A DNA stretch of 64,000 nt, from the NCBI GenBank assembly GCA_964590195.1, contig CAZPWJ010000020.1:1-64000 (forward strand), in the 5' to 3' direction. Each line of letters begins with the position of its first letter. The first letter of the stretch is position 1. Below are positions 1 through 8,900 of the stretch, piece after piece. The stretch is from GCA-2731375 sp964590195 (GTDB taxonomy: Bacteria > Pseudomonadota > Alphaproteobacteria > GCA-2731375). The notes beneath the pieces were generated by a model that saw only the letters and a list, made by a program, of their open reading frames with translations, was not told the origin of the DNA and did not search any database. Made by a program: the position numbers and the translations under genes.

Positions 1-109
1 GAAGCACCCTACATGAAGTGGGTGTCTGCGTTAACCGGATAGGCACGGAAAGAACTATAAATAAGCAAACAGGGAAAGGATCCGTCCGCTTTTTGGACGG
101 TAGGGCACC

Positions 110-1714
110 ATGAAACAGATTGATATGAAACAGGCCGAGTTAACGGATTTAGCGAAAAAGGGCCGGATCAGCCGGCGTGATTTCATGGCCAAGGCGACGG
201 CCATGGGTGTTACCGCCGCCCTGGCGACCTCCGTCTGGAACAGCTCGGCCCTGGCGGCCCCGAAAAAGGGCGGCAAAATGCGCTTTGGCAGCGGCCATGG
301 CAGCACCACGGATACGCTGGATCCGGGCACATTCGCCAACGGCGGCATCATCCATCAGGGCTATGGCATGCGCAATCATCTCACCGAGGTGAACAATGAC
401 GGCACCCTGATCCCGGAGCTGTCGGAAGGTTGGGACGCTTCGGACGACGCTTCTGAATGGGTTTTTAATCTGCGCAAGGGCGTGGAATTCCACAATGGCA
501 AGACCCTGGATGCGCAGGATGTCATTGATTCCATGAACCATCACCGGGGCAAGGATTCCAAATCCGCCGCCAAGCCGTTGCTGGCCGCGATCAAGGAACT
601 GAAAGCCGACGGCAAGAATAAAGTCGTCTTCAAGTTGACCGGCGGCAATGCCGATTTCCCCTTCACTGTCAGCGATTATCATTTGGCGATCATGCCTTCC
701 ATGGGCAATGGCAAGGTCGACTGGCGCTCTGGCATCGGTACCGGCGCCTATATCAAGCAAAAATTCGACCCCGGCGTCCGTGCCACCTACAAACGCAACC
801 CGAACTACTTCAAATCCGGGCGTGGCCATTTTGACGAGGTTGAATTTCTGACCATCGGCGATGTGGTGGCTCGGACCAATGCACTGGCTACCGGCGAAAT
901 TGACGCCATGAACCGTTGCGACCTGAAGACCGTGCATCTGATGAAGCGCAACAAGAAAATCAAGGTCGAGGAAGTCACCGGCACCCTGCATTACACCATT
1001 CCCATGCACACCGACGTGGCGCCTTTCGATAACAACGATGTGCGCATGGCCCTGAAATACTCCCTCGACCGCGATGTTCTGTTGCAGGTCATCCTCAAAG
1101 GCCACGGCGTGGTGGGTAATGACCACCCGATCTCCACGGCCAACCGTTACCACGCCTCGGAACTGCCGCAGCGGAAATACGATCTGGACAAGGCCAAATT
1201 CCATCTTAAAAAGGCCGGCCTGACATCACTGTCGGTGGATTTGTCGGCAGCCGACGCCGCCTTTGTCGGCGCCGTGGATGCCGCCGTGCTGTACAAGGAA
1301 CAGGCCGCCAAGGCCGGCATCAATATCAACGTGGTGCGCGAGCCATCGGATGGCTATTGGTCCAACGTCTGGCTGAAAAAGCCTTGGTGCATGGTCTATT
1401 GGGGCGGTCGCCCGACCGAGGACATGATGTTCTCCAACTCCTTGGCCGAGGGTGCGGATTGGAACGAATCCCATTTCTCCCACAAACGTTTCAACGAACT
1501 GTTGATTGCCGCGCGGGCGGAATTGGACGAGGCAAAACGCCGCGCCATGTATGTGGAGATGCAGACCATCGTCAATATGGAAGGCGGCACGGTGGTGCCC
1601 CTTTTCGCCAACTATGTCTTCGCAATGTCCACCAAGGTCCAACATGACGCCAAGATGGCGGGCAATTGGGATATGGACGGTGACAAGGCCATGGAGCGTT
1701 GGTGGTTCGGATAA
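110..1714 (+). CDS. ABC transporter substrate-binding protein, peptide type (SBP_bac_5)
   Basis: This 534-residue protein is the periplasmic solute receptor of a dipeptide/oligopeptide/nickel-type importer. The N-terminus carries a Tat-like signal with SRRDFM at residues 21-26, then a hydrophobic Ala-rich stretch and probable cleavage near ALA at about residue 49. The mature part has the family layout of an ABC transporter family 5 binding protein, including the NDVRMALKYSLDR stretch in the second half. It is the first gene of an operon with two permeases and a fused ATPase, with 25 nt to the next gene. A second in-frame ATG lies at position 125. The substrate cannot be read from the sequence; peptides are the default guess. 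Confidence 0.9.
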   Translation: MKQIDMKQAELTDLAKKGRISRRDFMAKATAMGVTAALATSVWNSSALAAPKKGGKMRFGSGHGSTTDTLDPGTFANGGIIHQGYGMRNHLTEVNNDGTLIPELSEGWDASDDASEWVFNLRKGVEFHNGKTLDAQDVIDSMNHHRGKDSKSAAKPLLAAIKELKADGKNKVVFKLTGGNADFPFTVSDYHLAIMPSMGNGKVDWRSGIGTGAYIKQKFDPGVRATYKRNPNYFKSGRGHFDEVEFLTIGDVVARTNALATGEIDAMNRCDLKTVHLMKRNKKIKVEEVTGTLHYTIPMHTDVAPFDNNDVRMALKYSLDRDVLLQVILKGHGVVGNDHPISTANRYHASELPQRKYDLDKAKFHLKKAGLTSLSVDLSAADAAFVGAVDAAVLYKEQAAKAGININVVREPSDGYWSNVWLKKPWCMVYWGGRPTEDMMFSNSLAEGADWNESHFSHKRFNELLIAARAELDEAKRRAMYVEMQTIVNMEGGTVVPLFANYVFAMSTKVQHDAKMAGNWDMDGDKAMERWWFG

Positions 1715-1739
1715 TCCCGCCACCTAGGCCGACTGGCTT

Positions 1740-2696
1740 ATGTCACAAATTCTGAAATTGGTGGCCCAGCGCCTAGCGCTGGGCCTCCTAACCCTTGTTA
1801 TTGTTTCCCTGATTATTTTTCTCTGTGTCGAGTTGCTGCCCGGTAACCTGGCCCAGGAAATACTGGGTCAGGGCGCGACGCCGGAAACCGTGGCCGCGTT
1901 TAATCGCGAACTGGGCCTGGATCTGCCGCCGCACGAGCGCTACGTCGCCTGGCTGGTTGATATGCTGCAAGGCGATTTCGGACGCTCCCTAGCCAGCCAG
2001 CGGGAGATTTCCGAATTGCTGGGAACCAGGTTGCAGAATACCTTGTTCCTGGCCTCCGTCGCCGCCGTCATTGCTATTCCGCTGGCGGTCACGTTGGGAA
2101 TTTTGGCTGCCCTGTACCGGGATAGCTGGTATGACCGCGCGGTCAACGTGGTCACGTTGACCTCTATTTCATTCCCCGAGTTTTTTGTTGCCTATATCCT
2201 GATCATCGTGCTGGCGGTGAACATGGGTTTCTTTCCATCGATTTCAAATATCAGCGATAATCTGGGCTTTTGGGAAAAGGTCTACCGGACCGCCCTGCCG
2301 GCCCTGACCCTGACCCTGGTCTGTGTCGCCCATATGATGCGCATGACCCGGGCGGCGATTATTAATCTGCTGGCCTCTCCTTATATCGAAATGGCCCGGC
2401 TGAAGGGGCTGAAACCGGGGCGGATCATACTGAAGCATGCCCTGCCCAACGCCCTGGCGCCGATCATCAACGTGGTGGTGTTGAACCTGGCCTATCTGGT
2501 GGTCGGCGTGGTCCTGGTGGAAGTGGTATTTGTCTATCCCGGCCTGGGGCAATTGTTCGTCGATTCCGTATCCAAGCGGGATATTCCCGTGGTGCAAGCC
2601 TGCAGCCTGATTTTTGCCATGACCTATATTCTCTTGAACCTGCTCGCCGATGTGCTCTCGATCATGAGCAATCCGCGTCTGTTGCATCCGCGCTAG
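1740..2696 (+). CDS. ABC transporter permease, DppB type
   Basis: This 318-residue inner-membrane permease forms half of the translocation channel of the peptide-type importer. It has an N-terminal membrane helix, a periplasmic region and about five further helices. The cytoplasmic EAA-type loop is visible as EMARLKGLKPGRIILKHALP at roughly residues 219-238, which contacts the ATPase. Length and sequence order match the DppB/OppB family. It lies between the binding protein and the second permease, 9 nt from the latter, so co-transcription is very likely. Confidence 0.92.
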   Translation: MSQILKLVAQRLALGLLTLVIVSLIIFLCVELLPGNLAQEILGQGATPETVAAFNRELGLDLPPHERYVAWLVDMLQGDFGRSLASQREISELLGTRLQNTLFLASVAAVIAIPLAVTLGILAALYRDSWYDRAVNVVTLTSISFPEFFVAYILIIVLAVNMGFFPSISNISDNLGFWEKVYRTALPALTLTLVCVAHMMRMTRAAIINLLASPYIEMARLKGLKPGRIILKHALPNALAPIINVVVLNLAYLVVGVVLVEVVFVYPGLGQLFVDSVSKRDIPVVQACSLIFAMTYILLNLLADVLSIMSNPRLLHPR

Positions 2697-2705
2697 GGGC
2701 CGGAC

Positions 2706-3875
2706 ATGTCCATCCCCCTTACCAGCAATACATTCGGCGGCAAGGCCTCGCCCTGGGTCAGCCGCATCGCCATGGCGGCGGTGCACTTTTTCATCCTGGT
2801 ACTGTTTCTCCAGAACGTCGCGGTCGACACCTGGAGCGCCGTTGTCGGTTTATTGTTCGCGCATCTCTACAGTGTTGTCGCCCTGACCTATTGGAGCCGG
2901 ATCGACCGCAGCGCCGCCGGTGATACGGTGATCGTTACCGTCACCTTGGAATTCGTCCTGATGGCGGTGATCTTTTGGGAGCGGTCAAGCGCCTGGCCGT
3001 GGTCGACGCTGTTTGGTCTCGGTCTGGTGCAGATTTGTGCATTCGCCGCCGTGCGCTATTGGAAAGACCTGCGCCAGGCCCCCGGCTCGGCCTGGTTCGG
3101 CCTGATCGTGATTTTGATCTATGTCATGATCGCGGCAATGGCGCCGGTCATCGCACCATTTGGCGAAACCGAGATCGTCGGTTCCGAATACGATGTCTGG
3201 AGCAACAAGCATCTGTTGGGCACGGATAATCTGGGCCGGGACATGTTCACCCGGCTGATTTATGGCGGCCGCAATACGGTCGGCATCGCGTTCATGACGA
3301 CGCTTTTGGCCTTTATCATGGGCGGCCTGGCCGGCATTCTGGCAGCCGCCATGCGGGGTTGGGTCGATCAGGTTCTGGGCCGGCTGGTCGATATTTTGAT
3401 GGCCATCCCCTCGTTTATTTTCGCCCTGTTGATCCTGACCATCGTCGGCACTTCCGTGCCCTCGCTGATCATGGTGATCGCGGTGCTTGATGCGACCCGG
3501 GTTTTTCGATTGGCCCGGGCGGTTTCCATGAACGTGGTCGTGCTGGAGTATGTCGAGGCCGCCAGCCTGCGCGGTGAAGGCCTGTGGTGGCTGATCCGAA
3601 GCGAGATCCTGCCAAATATTCTGCCGCCCCTGGTGGCCGAGTTCGGCTTGCGCTTTTGTTTCGTATTCCTGTTCCTCAGCGGCTTGAGTTTTCTTGGTCT
3701 GGGCATTCAACCGCCCACCGCTGATTGGGGCTCCATGGTGCGTGATAACGCCACCCTGATTACCTATGGTGATATTACGCCGCTGTTGCCGGCCGGTGCC
3801 ATCGCCCTGTTGACCATTGGCGTCAACTTCGTGGTCGATTGGTTCCTGCAAAAAGCCAGCGGATTGAAGGATTAG
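2706..3875 (+). CDS. ABC transporter permease, DppC type, with extended N-terminus
   Basis: This is the second permease of the importer, 389 residues, longer than the roughly 280-300 usual for DppC. The extra length is an N-terminal region of about 110 residues with several hydrophobic segments before the conserved part. The conserved part contains LGTDNLGRDMFTRLIYGGR and the EAA loop EYVEAASLRGEG near residue 281. The N-terminal addition may provide extra membrane helices. Its end is followed after 5 nt by the ATPase start. Confidence 0.9.
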   Translation: MSIPLTSNTFGGKASPWVSRIAMAAVHFFILVLFLQNVAVDTWSAVVGLLFAHLYSVVALTYWSRIDRSAAGDTVIVTVTLEFVLMAVIFWERSSAWPWSTLFGLGLVQICAFAAVRYWKDLRQAPGSAWFGLIVILIYVMIAAMAPVIAPFGETEIVGSEYDVWSNKHLLGTDNLGRDMFTRLIYGGRNTVGIAFMTTLLAFIMGGLAGILAAAMRGWVDQVLGRLVDILMAIPSFIFALLILTIVGTSVPSLIMVIAVLDATRVFRLARAVSMNVVVLEYVEAASLRGEGLWWLIRSEILPNILPPLVAEFGLRFCFVFLFLSGLSFLGLGIQPPTADWGSMVRDNATLITYGDITPLLPAGAIALLTIGVNFVVDWFLQKASGLKD

Positions 3876-3880
3876 ATGCG

Positions 3881-5518
3881 GTGAGTGAGACGGCTGGAAA
3901 AGGCGACGTTCTGTTGCACATGCATGGCCTTCGGATCGAGGGTCGCAGCGATGAAATCTGGCATGAAATCGTGCATGGCATCGATGTTACCTTGCGCCGT
4001 GGCGAGGTGCTGGGGCTGATCGGCGAATCCGGTGCCGGCAAAAGCACCATTGGTCTGGCGGCAATGGGTTTCGCCCGTGACGGCTGCCGTATCTCGGGCG
4101 GTTCGATCATGTTCGATGGCGTCGATCTGGCCAAGGCTTCCGATGACAGCCTGCGGCAAATGCGCGGCTCCCGCATCGCCTATGTGGCGCAAAGCGCCGC
4201 CGCCGCGTTTAACCCGGCGCACAAGCTGATCGATCAATACTGCGAGGCGCCGGTCCAGCACGGCATCATGCCCCGGGCCGAGGCCGAGAGCGATGCCGTC
4301 GATCTGTATAACCGTCTGCAACTACCCGAGCCGGAAAGTATCGGCTTCCGCTATCCGCATCAGGTTTCAGGCGGGCAATTGCAGCGCGCCATGACCGCCA
4401 TGGCCATGGCCTGCCGGCCCGATCTGATTATCTTTGACGAGCCGACGACGGCCCTGGACGTCACCACCCAGATCGAGGTGCTTTCTGCGATCCGCGATAT
4501 TGTCCGCCAGTTCAATACCGCCGCCATCTATATCACCCATGATTTGGCCGTGGTCAGCCAAATGGCCGACCGCATCATGGTCCTGCGCCACGGAAATCTG
4601 GTTGAGGAAGGCGATACCAGGGGCATGATCGAGGATCCGCAAAAGGAGTACACCCGCGATCTGTTGGCGGTGCGCACTTTCCGCAAGGAAACCGCGGACG
4701 AGCCGAACGGCGATACGCCCTTGTTGCGGATGGAGAATGTCTCCGCCTCGTACGGCAAGACACCGGTGCTTTATAACGTCTCCATGGATATTCACCGCAA
4801 GCGCACGGTCGCGGTGGTCGGTGAATCGGGTAGTGGTAAAAGTACCGCGGCCCGCGTCATCACGGGCCTGTTGCCGCCCACTGAGGGCCAGGTTTTCTAT
4901 GACGGCCAACCCCTGGCGCCAAGCCACCGCAAACGCAGTAAGGATGAAAAGCGGCGTTTGCAGATGATCTATCAAATGCCCGATACGGCGATCAACCCAA
5001 GGCAACGGGTGCGCGCCATCATTGGCCGGCCATTGGAATTCTATCTCGGCATGCGAGGTGACGATCGGGAAGCCCGAATCCGCCAGCTGTTGGAAATGAT
5101 CGAGCTGGACCCTGATGAATTTATCGACCGTTACCCGGGCGAGTTGTCCGGTGGGCAGAAGCAGCGCATTTGTATCGCCCGCGCTCTGGCGGCGGAACCC
5201 GAACTGATTATCTGCGACGAAGTAACCTCGGCCCTGGATCAACTGGTGGCGGAGGAAATTCTGAAACTCCTGCAGCGCCTGCAGGATGAATTGGGTCTGG
5301 CCTATATGTTCATTACCCACGATCTGGCAACAGTGCGGGCGGTCGCGGACGAGATTGTTGTCATGTTACAGGGTGAAGTGGTTGAACAGGGCCTAAAGGC
5401 CGATGTTCTCAACCCGCCGTACCACGAATATACCGAACTGCTGTTGTCCTCGGTCCCAGAGATGGATCCCGACTGGCTGGATAATCTGCTCGACGAGAGA
5501 TTGGAGCAAAGCGCTTAA
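3881..5518 (+). CDS. fused double ABC ATPase, DppD-DppF type
   Basis: The 545-residue protein joins two nucleotide-binding domains that are separate genes in the classical Dpp system. Walker A is GESGAGKS near residue 48 and GESGSGKS near residue 314. The ABC signatures are SGGQLQRA near residue 163 and SGGQKQRI near residue 422. The GTG at 3881 is chosen because it follows the permease stop by 5 nt and has a GAAGG-like ribosome site about 11 nt upstream; a longer in-frame reading from a TTG at 3839 would overlap the permease. The product energises the importer encoded by the three preceding genes. Confidence 0.9.
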   Translation: MSETAGKGDVLLHMHGLRIEGRSDEIWHEIVHGIDVTLRRGEVLGLIGESGAGKSTIGLAAMGFARDGCRISGGSIMFDGVDLAKASDDSLRQMRGSRIAYVAQSAAAAFNPAHKLIDQYCEAPVQHGIMPRAEAESDAVDLYNRLQLPEPESIGFRYPHQVSGGQLQRAMTAMAMACRPDLIIFDEPTTALDVTTQIEVLSAIRDIVRQFNTAAIYITHDLAVVSQMADRIMVLRHGNLVEEGDTRGMIEDPQKEYTRDLLAVRTFRKETADEPNGDTPLLRMENVSASYGKTPVLYNVSMDIHRKRTVAVVGESGSGKSTAARVITGLLPPTEGQVFYDGQPLAPSHRKRSKDEKRRLQMIYQMPDTAINPRQRVRAIIGRPLEFYLGMRGDDREARIRQLLEMIELDPDEFIDRYPGELSGGQKQRICIARALAAEPELIICDEVTSALDQLVAEEILKLLQRLQDELGLAYMFITHDLATVRAVADEIVVMLQGEVVEQGLKADVLNPPYHEYTELLLSSVPEMDPDWLDNLLDERLEQSA

Positions 5519-5540
5519 AGGGCTTGCGCGTAAAACCGTA

Positions 5541-6047
5541 CTATTGGCAATGCAGCACGGCCAGGACCATGTTGACGTGGGTACCGTCATCGGACAGAGG
5601 CAGCAACAGATGTTCCATCTGGACCAGGCGCCCATGTCTCTGCATGAAATCGATGCGCGCGAACCGCGGCTCGCCGCAATCCACGACCTGGCGATATAGG
5701 GCGGCAACCTCGTCTGCCTGGGCGCCATAATCAATTTCCGACAGCCTATGTCCGGTCAACTCGGTGCCAAACCGCCCTGTTACTTCGGTGCCGACCAAGC
5801 GAAAGCGGATTTGCGGCGTCTGAACCGGAGCCGAGGTCATGGCATCGCCTGTATCATTCACCAGCTCTGTACCGACCGGCGGCTCCGCGACATCGGCAAG
5901 CATCAGCTTTGGCAGCAGGCGGGGTATATCGGCAGGATTCAGATCCTTGCGCGCGGGCATGCGCCGTTCACCGCACAAACGCCGCCAATAATCGAGCGTC
6001 TGTTGCAGTGCGTCGTCGGCATCGACGTCGAGCACCTTGGCTGTCAC
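5541..6047 (-). CDS. PAS domain protein (PAS_5-like)
   Basis: The 168-residue protein resembles the stand-alone PAS_5 family common in alphaproteobacteria: an N-terminal YWRRLCGERRMPARKD segment, then IPRLLPKLMLADV and the PAS core RFRLVGTEVTGRFG. No kinase, cyclase or DNA-binding domain is attached, so it is at most a sensory or scaffold module. The start is GTG at 6047, with GGAGGAG seven nt upstream on the minus strand. It is convergent with the ABC operon and divergent from fabI. The ligand is unknown. Confidence 0.75.
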   Translation of the reverse strand: MTAKVLDVDADDALQQTLDYWRRLCGERRMPARKDLNPADIPRLLPKLMLADVAEPPVGTELVNDTGDAMTSAPVQTPQIRFRLVGTEVTGRFGTELTGHRLSEIDYGAQADEVAALYRQVVDCGEPRFARIDFMQRHGRLVQMEHLLLPLSDDGTHVNMVLAVLHCQ

Positions 6048-6130
6048 CGTAAACTCCTCCGGACGAAACCTGCCGCCCTTGGGGCGGAGGCCAAGCAGAG
6101 ATCAAGTTATGGTGAATTGAAAATTAATAA

Positions 6131-6146
6131 TGTGACCGGGATCACA
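6131..6146. promoter_or_regulatory. CRP/FNR-family operator-like palindrome
   Basis: The sequence TGTGACCGGGATCACA is an exact TGTGA-N6-TCACA palindrome, matching the consensus recognised by CRP-type regulators. It is centred about 92 nt upstream of the PAS gene start and about 250 nt upstream of fabI, inside a true intergenic region. Which regulator binds, and which gene it controls, is inference; proximity favours the PAS gene. Confidence 0.5.
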
Positions 6147-6240
6147 AATAGGACTTGATCCGATGATAAATCGCACCGGGTCCCGCGCGGCCGCCTATTG
6201 TATACCCTGGAAATTGGATACAGCGCGGCCAGGTTGCCGT

Positions 6241-6303
6241 GATCGCCGTCTGATTGGAGTTTTTATCCGAAGCGTCATAAAAAATTCCAACTGGACGGCG
6301 ATC
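6241..6303. repeat. long imperfect hairpin upstream of fabI
   Basis: Positions 6241-6250 (GATCGCCGTC) pair perfectly with 6294-6303. The stem continues through TTGGA/TCCAA and a T-run/A-run to a loop near 6267-6276, giving about 25 base pairs with several G-T pairs. It ends 85 nt before the chosen fabI start. It could be a leader RNA structure or a terminator-like element. Confidence 0.6.
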
Positions 6304-6388
6304 TAAAGGGGTCGCCATCAATAACCTTAGGTATTAGTATGGAATTGCTCAAGCGGTTGAGAATGTGGCGGTTTTAGTGGGGCGAACG

Positions 6389-7198
6389 ATGTCTGGGGCA
6401 GGATTATTGGCGGGCCGGCGTGGTCTGGTAATGGGCGTGGCGAATAACCGGTCCATCGCCTGGGGTGTGGCCAAGGCCGCCGCCGAACAGGGCGCGGAAC
6501 TAGCCTTTACCTTTCAGGGCGAAGCATTGGAAAAACGGGTGCGGCCCCTGGCGGCCTCGGTTGGCTCCGAGCTGGTAATGCCCTGCGATGTTACCGATGA
6601 CGCCAGCATGGACGCGGTATTCACGCAAATCGCGGACGAATGGGGTGGTCTGGACTTCATGGTTCACGCCATTGCTTATGCCGATAAGGACGAATTGGAT
6701 GGCCGCTACGTGGATACCACGGCGGGCAATTTCGCCCGCTCGGTCGATATCTCCTGCTATTCCTTCACCACCCTGTGCCAGCGGGCGGAGAAATTGATGC
6801 CCGATGGCGGCTCCATCGTGACCTTGACCTATTATGGCGCCGAACGGGTGATGCCCCACTACAACGTGATGGGCGTGGCCAAGGCGGCGTTGGAGGCCAG
6901 CGTGCGTTATCTGGCCGCCGATCTGGGGCCGAATAAAATTCGCGTCAATGCGATTTCCGCCGGCCCCATCAAAACCCTGGCCGCTTCGGGTATCGGCGAT
7001 TTCCGCTATATCCTGAAATGGAACGAATACAATTCACCCATGCGCCGCAATGTCGGTATCGACGAGGTTGGCGGCGCGGCGATGTACTTGCTAAGCGACC
7101 TGGGCTGCGCCGTGACTGGTGAAACCCATCATGTGGATTGCGGCTACAACGTGGTTGGCATGAAGGCCGTGGATGCACCAGACATCAGCACCGTTTAG
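6389..7198 (+). CDS. fabI: enoyl-[acyl-carrier-protein] reductase
   Basis: FabI performs the last step of each fatty acid elongation cycle, reducing trans-2-enoyl-ACP with NADH or NADPH. The 269-residue protein has the FabI nucleotide-binding start GLVMGVANNRSIAWG and the catalytic pair Tyr158/Lys165 in HYNVMGVAK; Tyr148 in YYGAERV is the second conserved tyrosine. ATG 6389 is preferred because GTGGGGCG precedes it; an in-frame GTG at 6365 is possible. aroC follows after 14 nt, probably in the same transcript. A long hairpin lies in the leader. Confidence 0.95.
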   Translation: MSGAGLLAGRRGLVMGVANNRSIAWGVAKAAAEQGAELAFTFQGEALEKRVRPLAASVGSELVMPCDVTDDASMDAVFTQIADEWGGLDFMVHAIAYADKDELDGRYVDTTAGNFARSVDISCYSFTTLCQRAEKLMPDGGSIVTLTYYGAERVMPHYNVMGVAKAALEASVRYLAADLGPNKIRVNAISAGPIKTLAASGIGDFRYILKWNEYNSPMRRNVGIDEVGGAAMYLLSDLGCAVTGETHHVDCGYNVVGMKAVDAPDISTV

Positions 7199-7212
7199 TC
7201 CGTAGAAACGTC

Positions 7213-8286
7213 ATGACGCATAATTCGTTCGGCCAGCTATTTCGGGTTACCACCTGGGGTGAAAGCCACGGGCCGGCCATTGGCTGCGTCATCGACGGCA
7301 CACCGCCGCTGTTGGATTTGACCGAGGGCGATATCCAGCCCTGGCTCGACCGCCGCCGTCCCGGCACCTCGCGTTTCGTTACCCAGCGCCAGGAGACTGA
7401 CCAGGTGCGTATCCTCTCCGGCACCTACGAGGGCAAAACCACGGGCACGCCGATCAGTCTGCTGATCGAAAATGTCGATCAACGCTCCAAGGATTACGGC
7501 GATATTGCCAATACCTTTCGCCCCGGCCACGCCGATTATGCTTACCACGCCAAATACGGTATCCGCGACCCCCGTGGCGGCGGTCGTGCCTCGGCCAGGG
7601 AAACCGCCTGCCGGGTTGCCGCCGGTGCCGTTGCGCGCAAGGTATTGGGAGACGGCATCGTGATCCGTGGTGCCCTGCGGCAGATCGGCGAACATGCGGT
7701 GACGGATGCAAATTGGGATTGGCAGGCGGTCGGCGACAACGCCTTCAACTGCCCCGATGCAAATATGGCTATGGTCTGGGAAGACTATCTGGATGAAATA
7801 CGCAAGGCGGGATCATCCATCGGCGCAGTGGTGGAGGTGCATGCCTCCGGCGTGCCGGCGGGCTGGGGCGCGCCGGTCTACGGCAAGCTGGATACGGAAC
7901 TGGCCGCTGGCATGATGAGCATCAACGCGGTCAAGGGCGTGGAAATCGGTGCCGGCTTTGCCGCCGCCGCCCTGCGGGGCGAGGACGCGGCGGACGAAAT
8001 GTTGCCCGGTAACGATGGCCCCTCCTTCAGCGCCAACCACAACGGCGGTATTCTGGGCGGCATCTCGTCGGGTCAGGACATCGTGGTGCGGTTCGTTGTC
8101 AAGCCGACGTCGTCGATTCTCATCTCCCGGCGCAGTATCGATAAATCCGGCGCGGCGACCGAGGTTCAGACCAAGGGCCGCCATGATCCTTGTGTCGGCA
8201 TCCGTGCCGTACCCGTGGGCGAGGCCATGATGGCCTGCGTGCTGGCCGATCACATGCTGCGCCACCGCGCACAAATCGGCGCCTAA
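7213..8286 (+). CDS. aroC: chorismate synthase
   Basis: The enzyme converts 5-enolpyruvylshikimate-3-phosphate to chorismate using reduced FMN, the last step of the shikimate pathway. The 357-residue protein begins MTHNSFGQLFRVTTWGESHG, the family signature, and contains RPGHADYAYHAKYG and GGRASARETACRVAAGAVA, also diagnostic. The ATG at 7213 gives the usual length; longer readings would run into the end of fabI. It lies 14 nt behind fabI and just ahead of a tiny membrane ORF and a thioesterase. Confidence 0.97.
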   Translation: MTHNSFGQLFRVTTWGESHGPAIGCVIDGTPPLLDLTEGDIQPWLDRRRPGTSRFVTQRQETDQVRILSGTYEGKTTGTPISLLIENVDQRSKDYGDIANTFRPGHADYAYHAKYGIRDPRGGGRASARETACRVAAGAVARKVLGDGIVIRGALRQIGEHAVTDANWDWQAVGDNAFNCPDANMAMVWEDYLDEIRKAGSSIGAVVEVHASGVPAGWGAPVYGKLDTELAAGMMSINAVKGVEIGAGFAAAALRGEDAADEMLPGNDGPSFSANHNGGILGGISSGQDIVVRFVVKPTSSILISRRSIDKSGAATEVQTKGRHDPCVGIRAVPVGEAMMACVLADHMLRHRAQIGA

Positions 8287-8298
8287 ATTGGCCGGGCG

Positions 8299-8469
8299 AT
8301 GACACGGGCGCATCTACATGGCCTGGCGGCCTTGTTATTGATTGCCGGTGGTGCGCTGTTCATATTTACCGAAACGGTCGCCCCAGCCATTGCCGGGCTG
8401 GGCTGCACCGTCGCCGCCGCCTTGTTGCTTGTCGTGGCTTGGTACCGGGAGCGTGCAAAGAATGAGTGA
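8299..8469 (+). CDS. small two-helix membrane protein, hypothetical
   Basis: A 56-codon ORF starts 12 nt after aroC and ends by overlapping the thioesterase start by 8 nt. The predicted peptide starts MTRAHLHGLAALLLIAGGAL and has two hydrophobic segments (about residues 8-23 and 29-47), followed by a basic end WYRERAKNE. Tight spacing and overlap on both sides suggest translational coupling within the fabI-aroC run. I recognise no family. The hydrophobic pattern makes it more likely real than a chance frame, but this is not proven. Confidence 0.5.
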   Translation: MTRAHLHGLAALLLIAGGALFIFTETVAPAIAGLGCTVAAALLLVVAWYRERAKNE

Positions 8470-8887
8470 TAATGAAGTAGATCTGACCGATCCCGCTTCT
8501 TTTGAGTACTGGATTGTCGAGAACATCCGCATTGCCGATACGGATATGGGCGGTCATATCAATAACACCGCCATCGCCGCCTATGTGGAAAGCGGCCGGG
8601 TGTCCCGCCTGCGCACGGCCATGGAGCAACGCAGCGGCGGCGAGCGTTGGGTCATCGCCCATGTGGATATCGATTTCCGGGCCGAGGGACGCCCCCCCGG
8701 CCAGGTTCGCATCGGTACGCGCCTGATACGCCTGGGCAGCAAGTCCGTGACCTTGGGCGCCGGCATCTTCATGGCCGAACGTTGCATTGCCACAGCGCAT
8801 TCCACCATGGTCTTTCTGAACGGCCCCAACACCGCCGTCATCCCCGACGCGGTACGGCAAAGCCTGGCCGCCAGCCCGGAAGACTAA
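8462..8887 (+). CDS. acyl-CoA thioesterase, hot-dog fold (4HBT)
   Basis: The 141-residue protein resembles single-domain 4-hydroxybenzoyl-CoA-type thioesterases, which hydrolyse acyl-CoA to the acid and CoA. The active-site stretch is IADTDMGGHINNTAIAAYVE at about residues 24-43, with the Asp-x-x-x-x-His-Asn pattern. The chosen ATG at 8462 overlaps the end of the preceding small membrane ORF. The gene ends 13 nt from the convergent lptD stop. The natural substrate is unknown. Confidence 0.82.
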   Translation: MSDNEVDLTDPASFEYWIVENIRIADTDMGGHINNTAIAAYVESGRVSRLRTAMEQRSGGERWVIAHVDIDFRAEGRPPGQVRIGTRLIRLGSKSVTLGAGIFMAERCIATAHSTMVFLNGPNTAVIPDAVRQSLAASPED

Positions 8888-8900
8888 TGCGCCCGGATTG

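Larger units (their letters stand above)
6048..6388. other. intergenic region between the PAS gene and fabI
   Basis: About 340 nt without a convincing gene. It contains a short GC hairpin at 6073-6087 in the leader of the PAS gene, a CRP-like palindrome at 6131-6146 and a long imperfect hairpin at 6241-6303; the last two are listed separately. Divergent promoters for both flanking genes must lie here, but no unambiguous -35/-10 pair was recognised. Confidence 0.6.

Noticed and set aside
1..30. Short CACCC/GGGTG pairing at the left edge of the window
   Set aside because: Only five pairs with a 10-nt loop and no T-run; too weak to call a terminator without the sequence to its left.
149..1204. 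Long open frame (351 codons) on the minus strand opposite the binding-protein gene
   Set aside because: The plus strand encodes a clear SBP_bac_5 protein; the antisense frame is His/Gly/Ala-rich with no domain and reflects GC-driven lack of stops.
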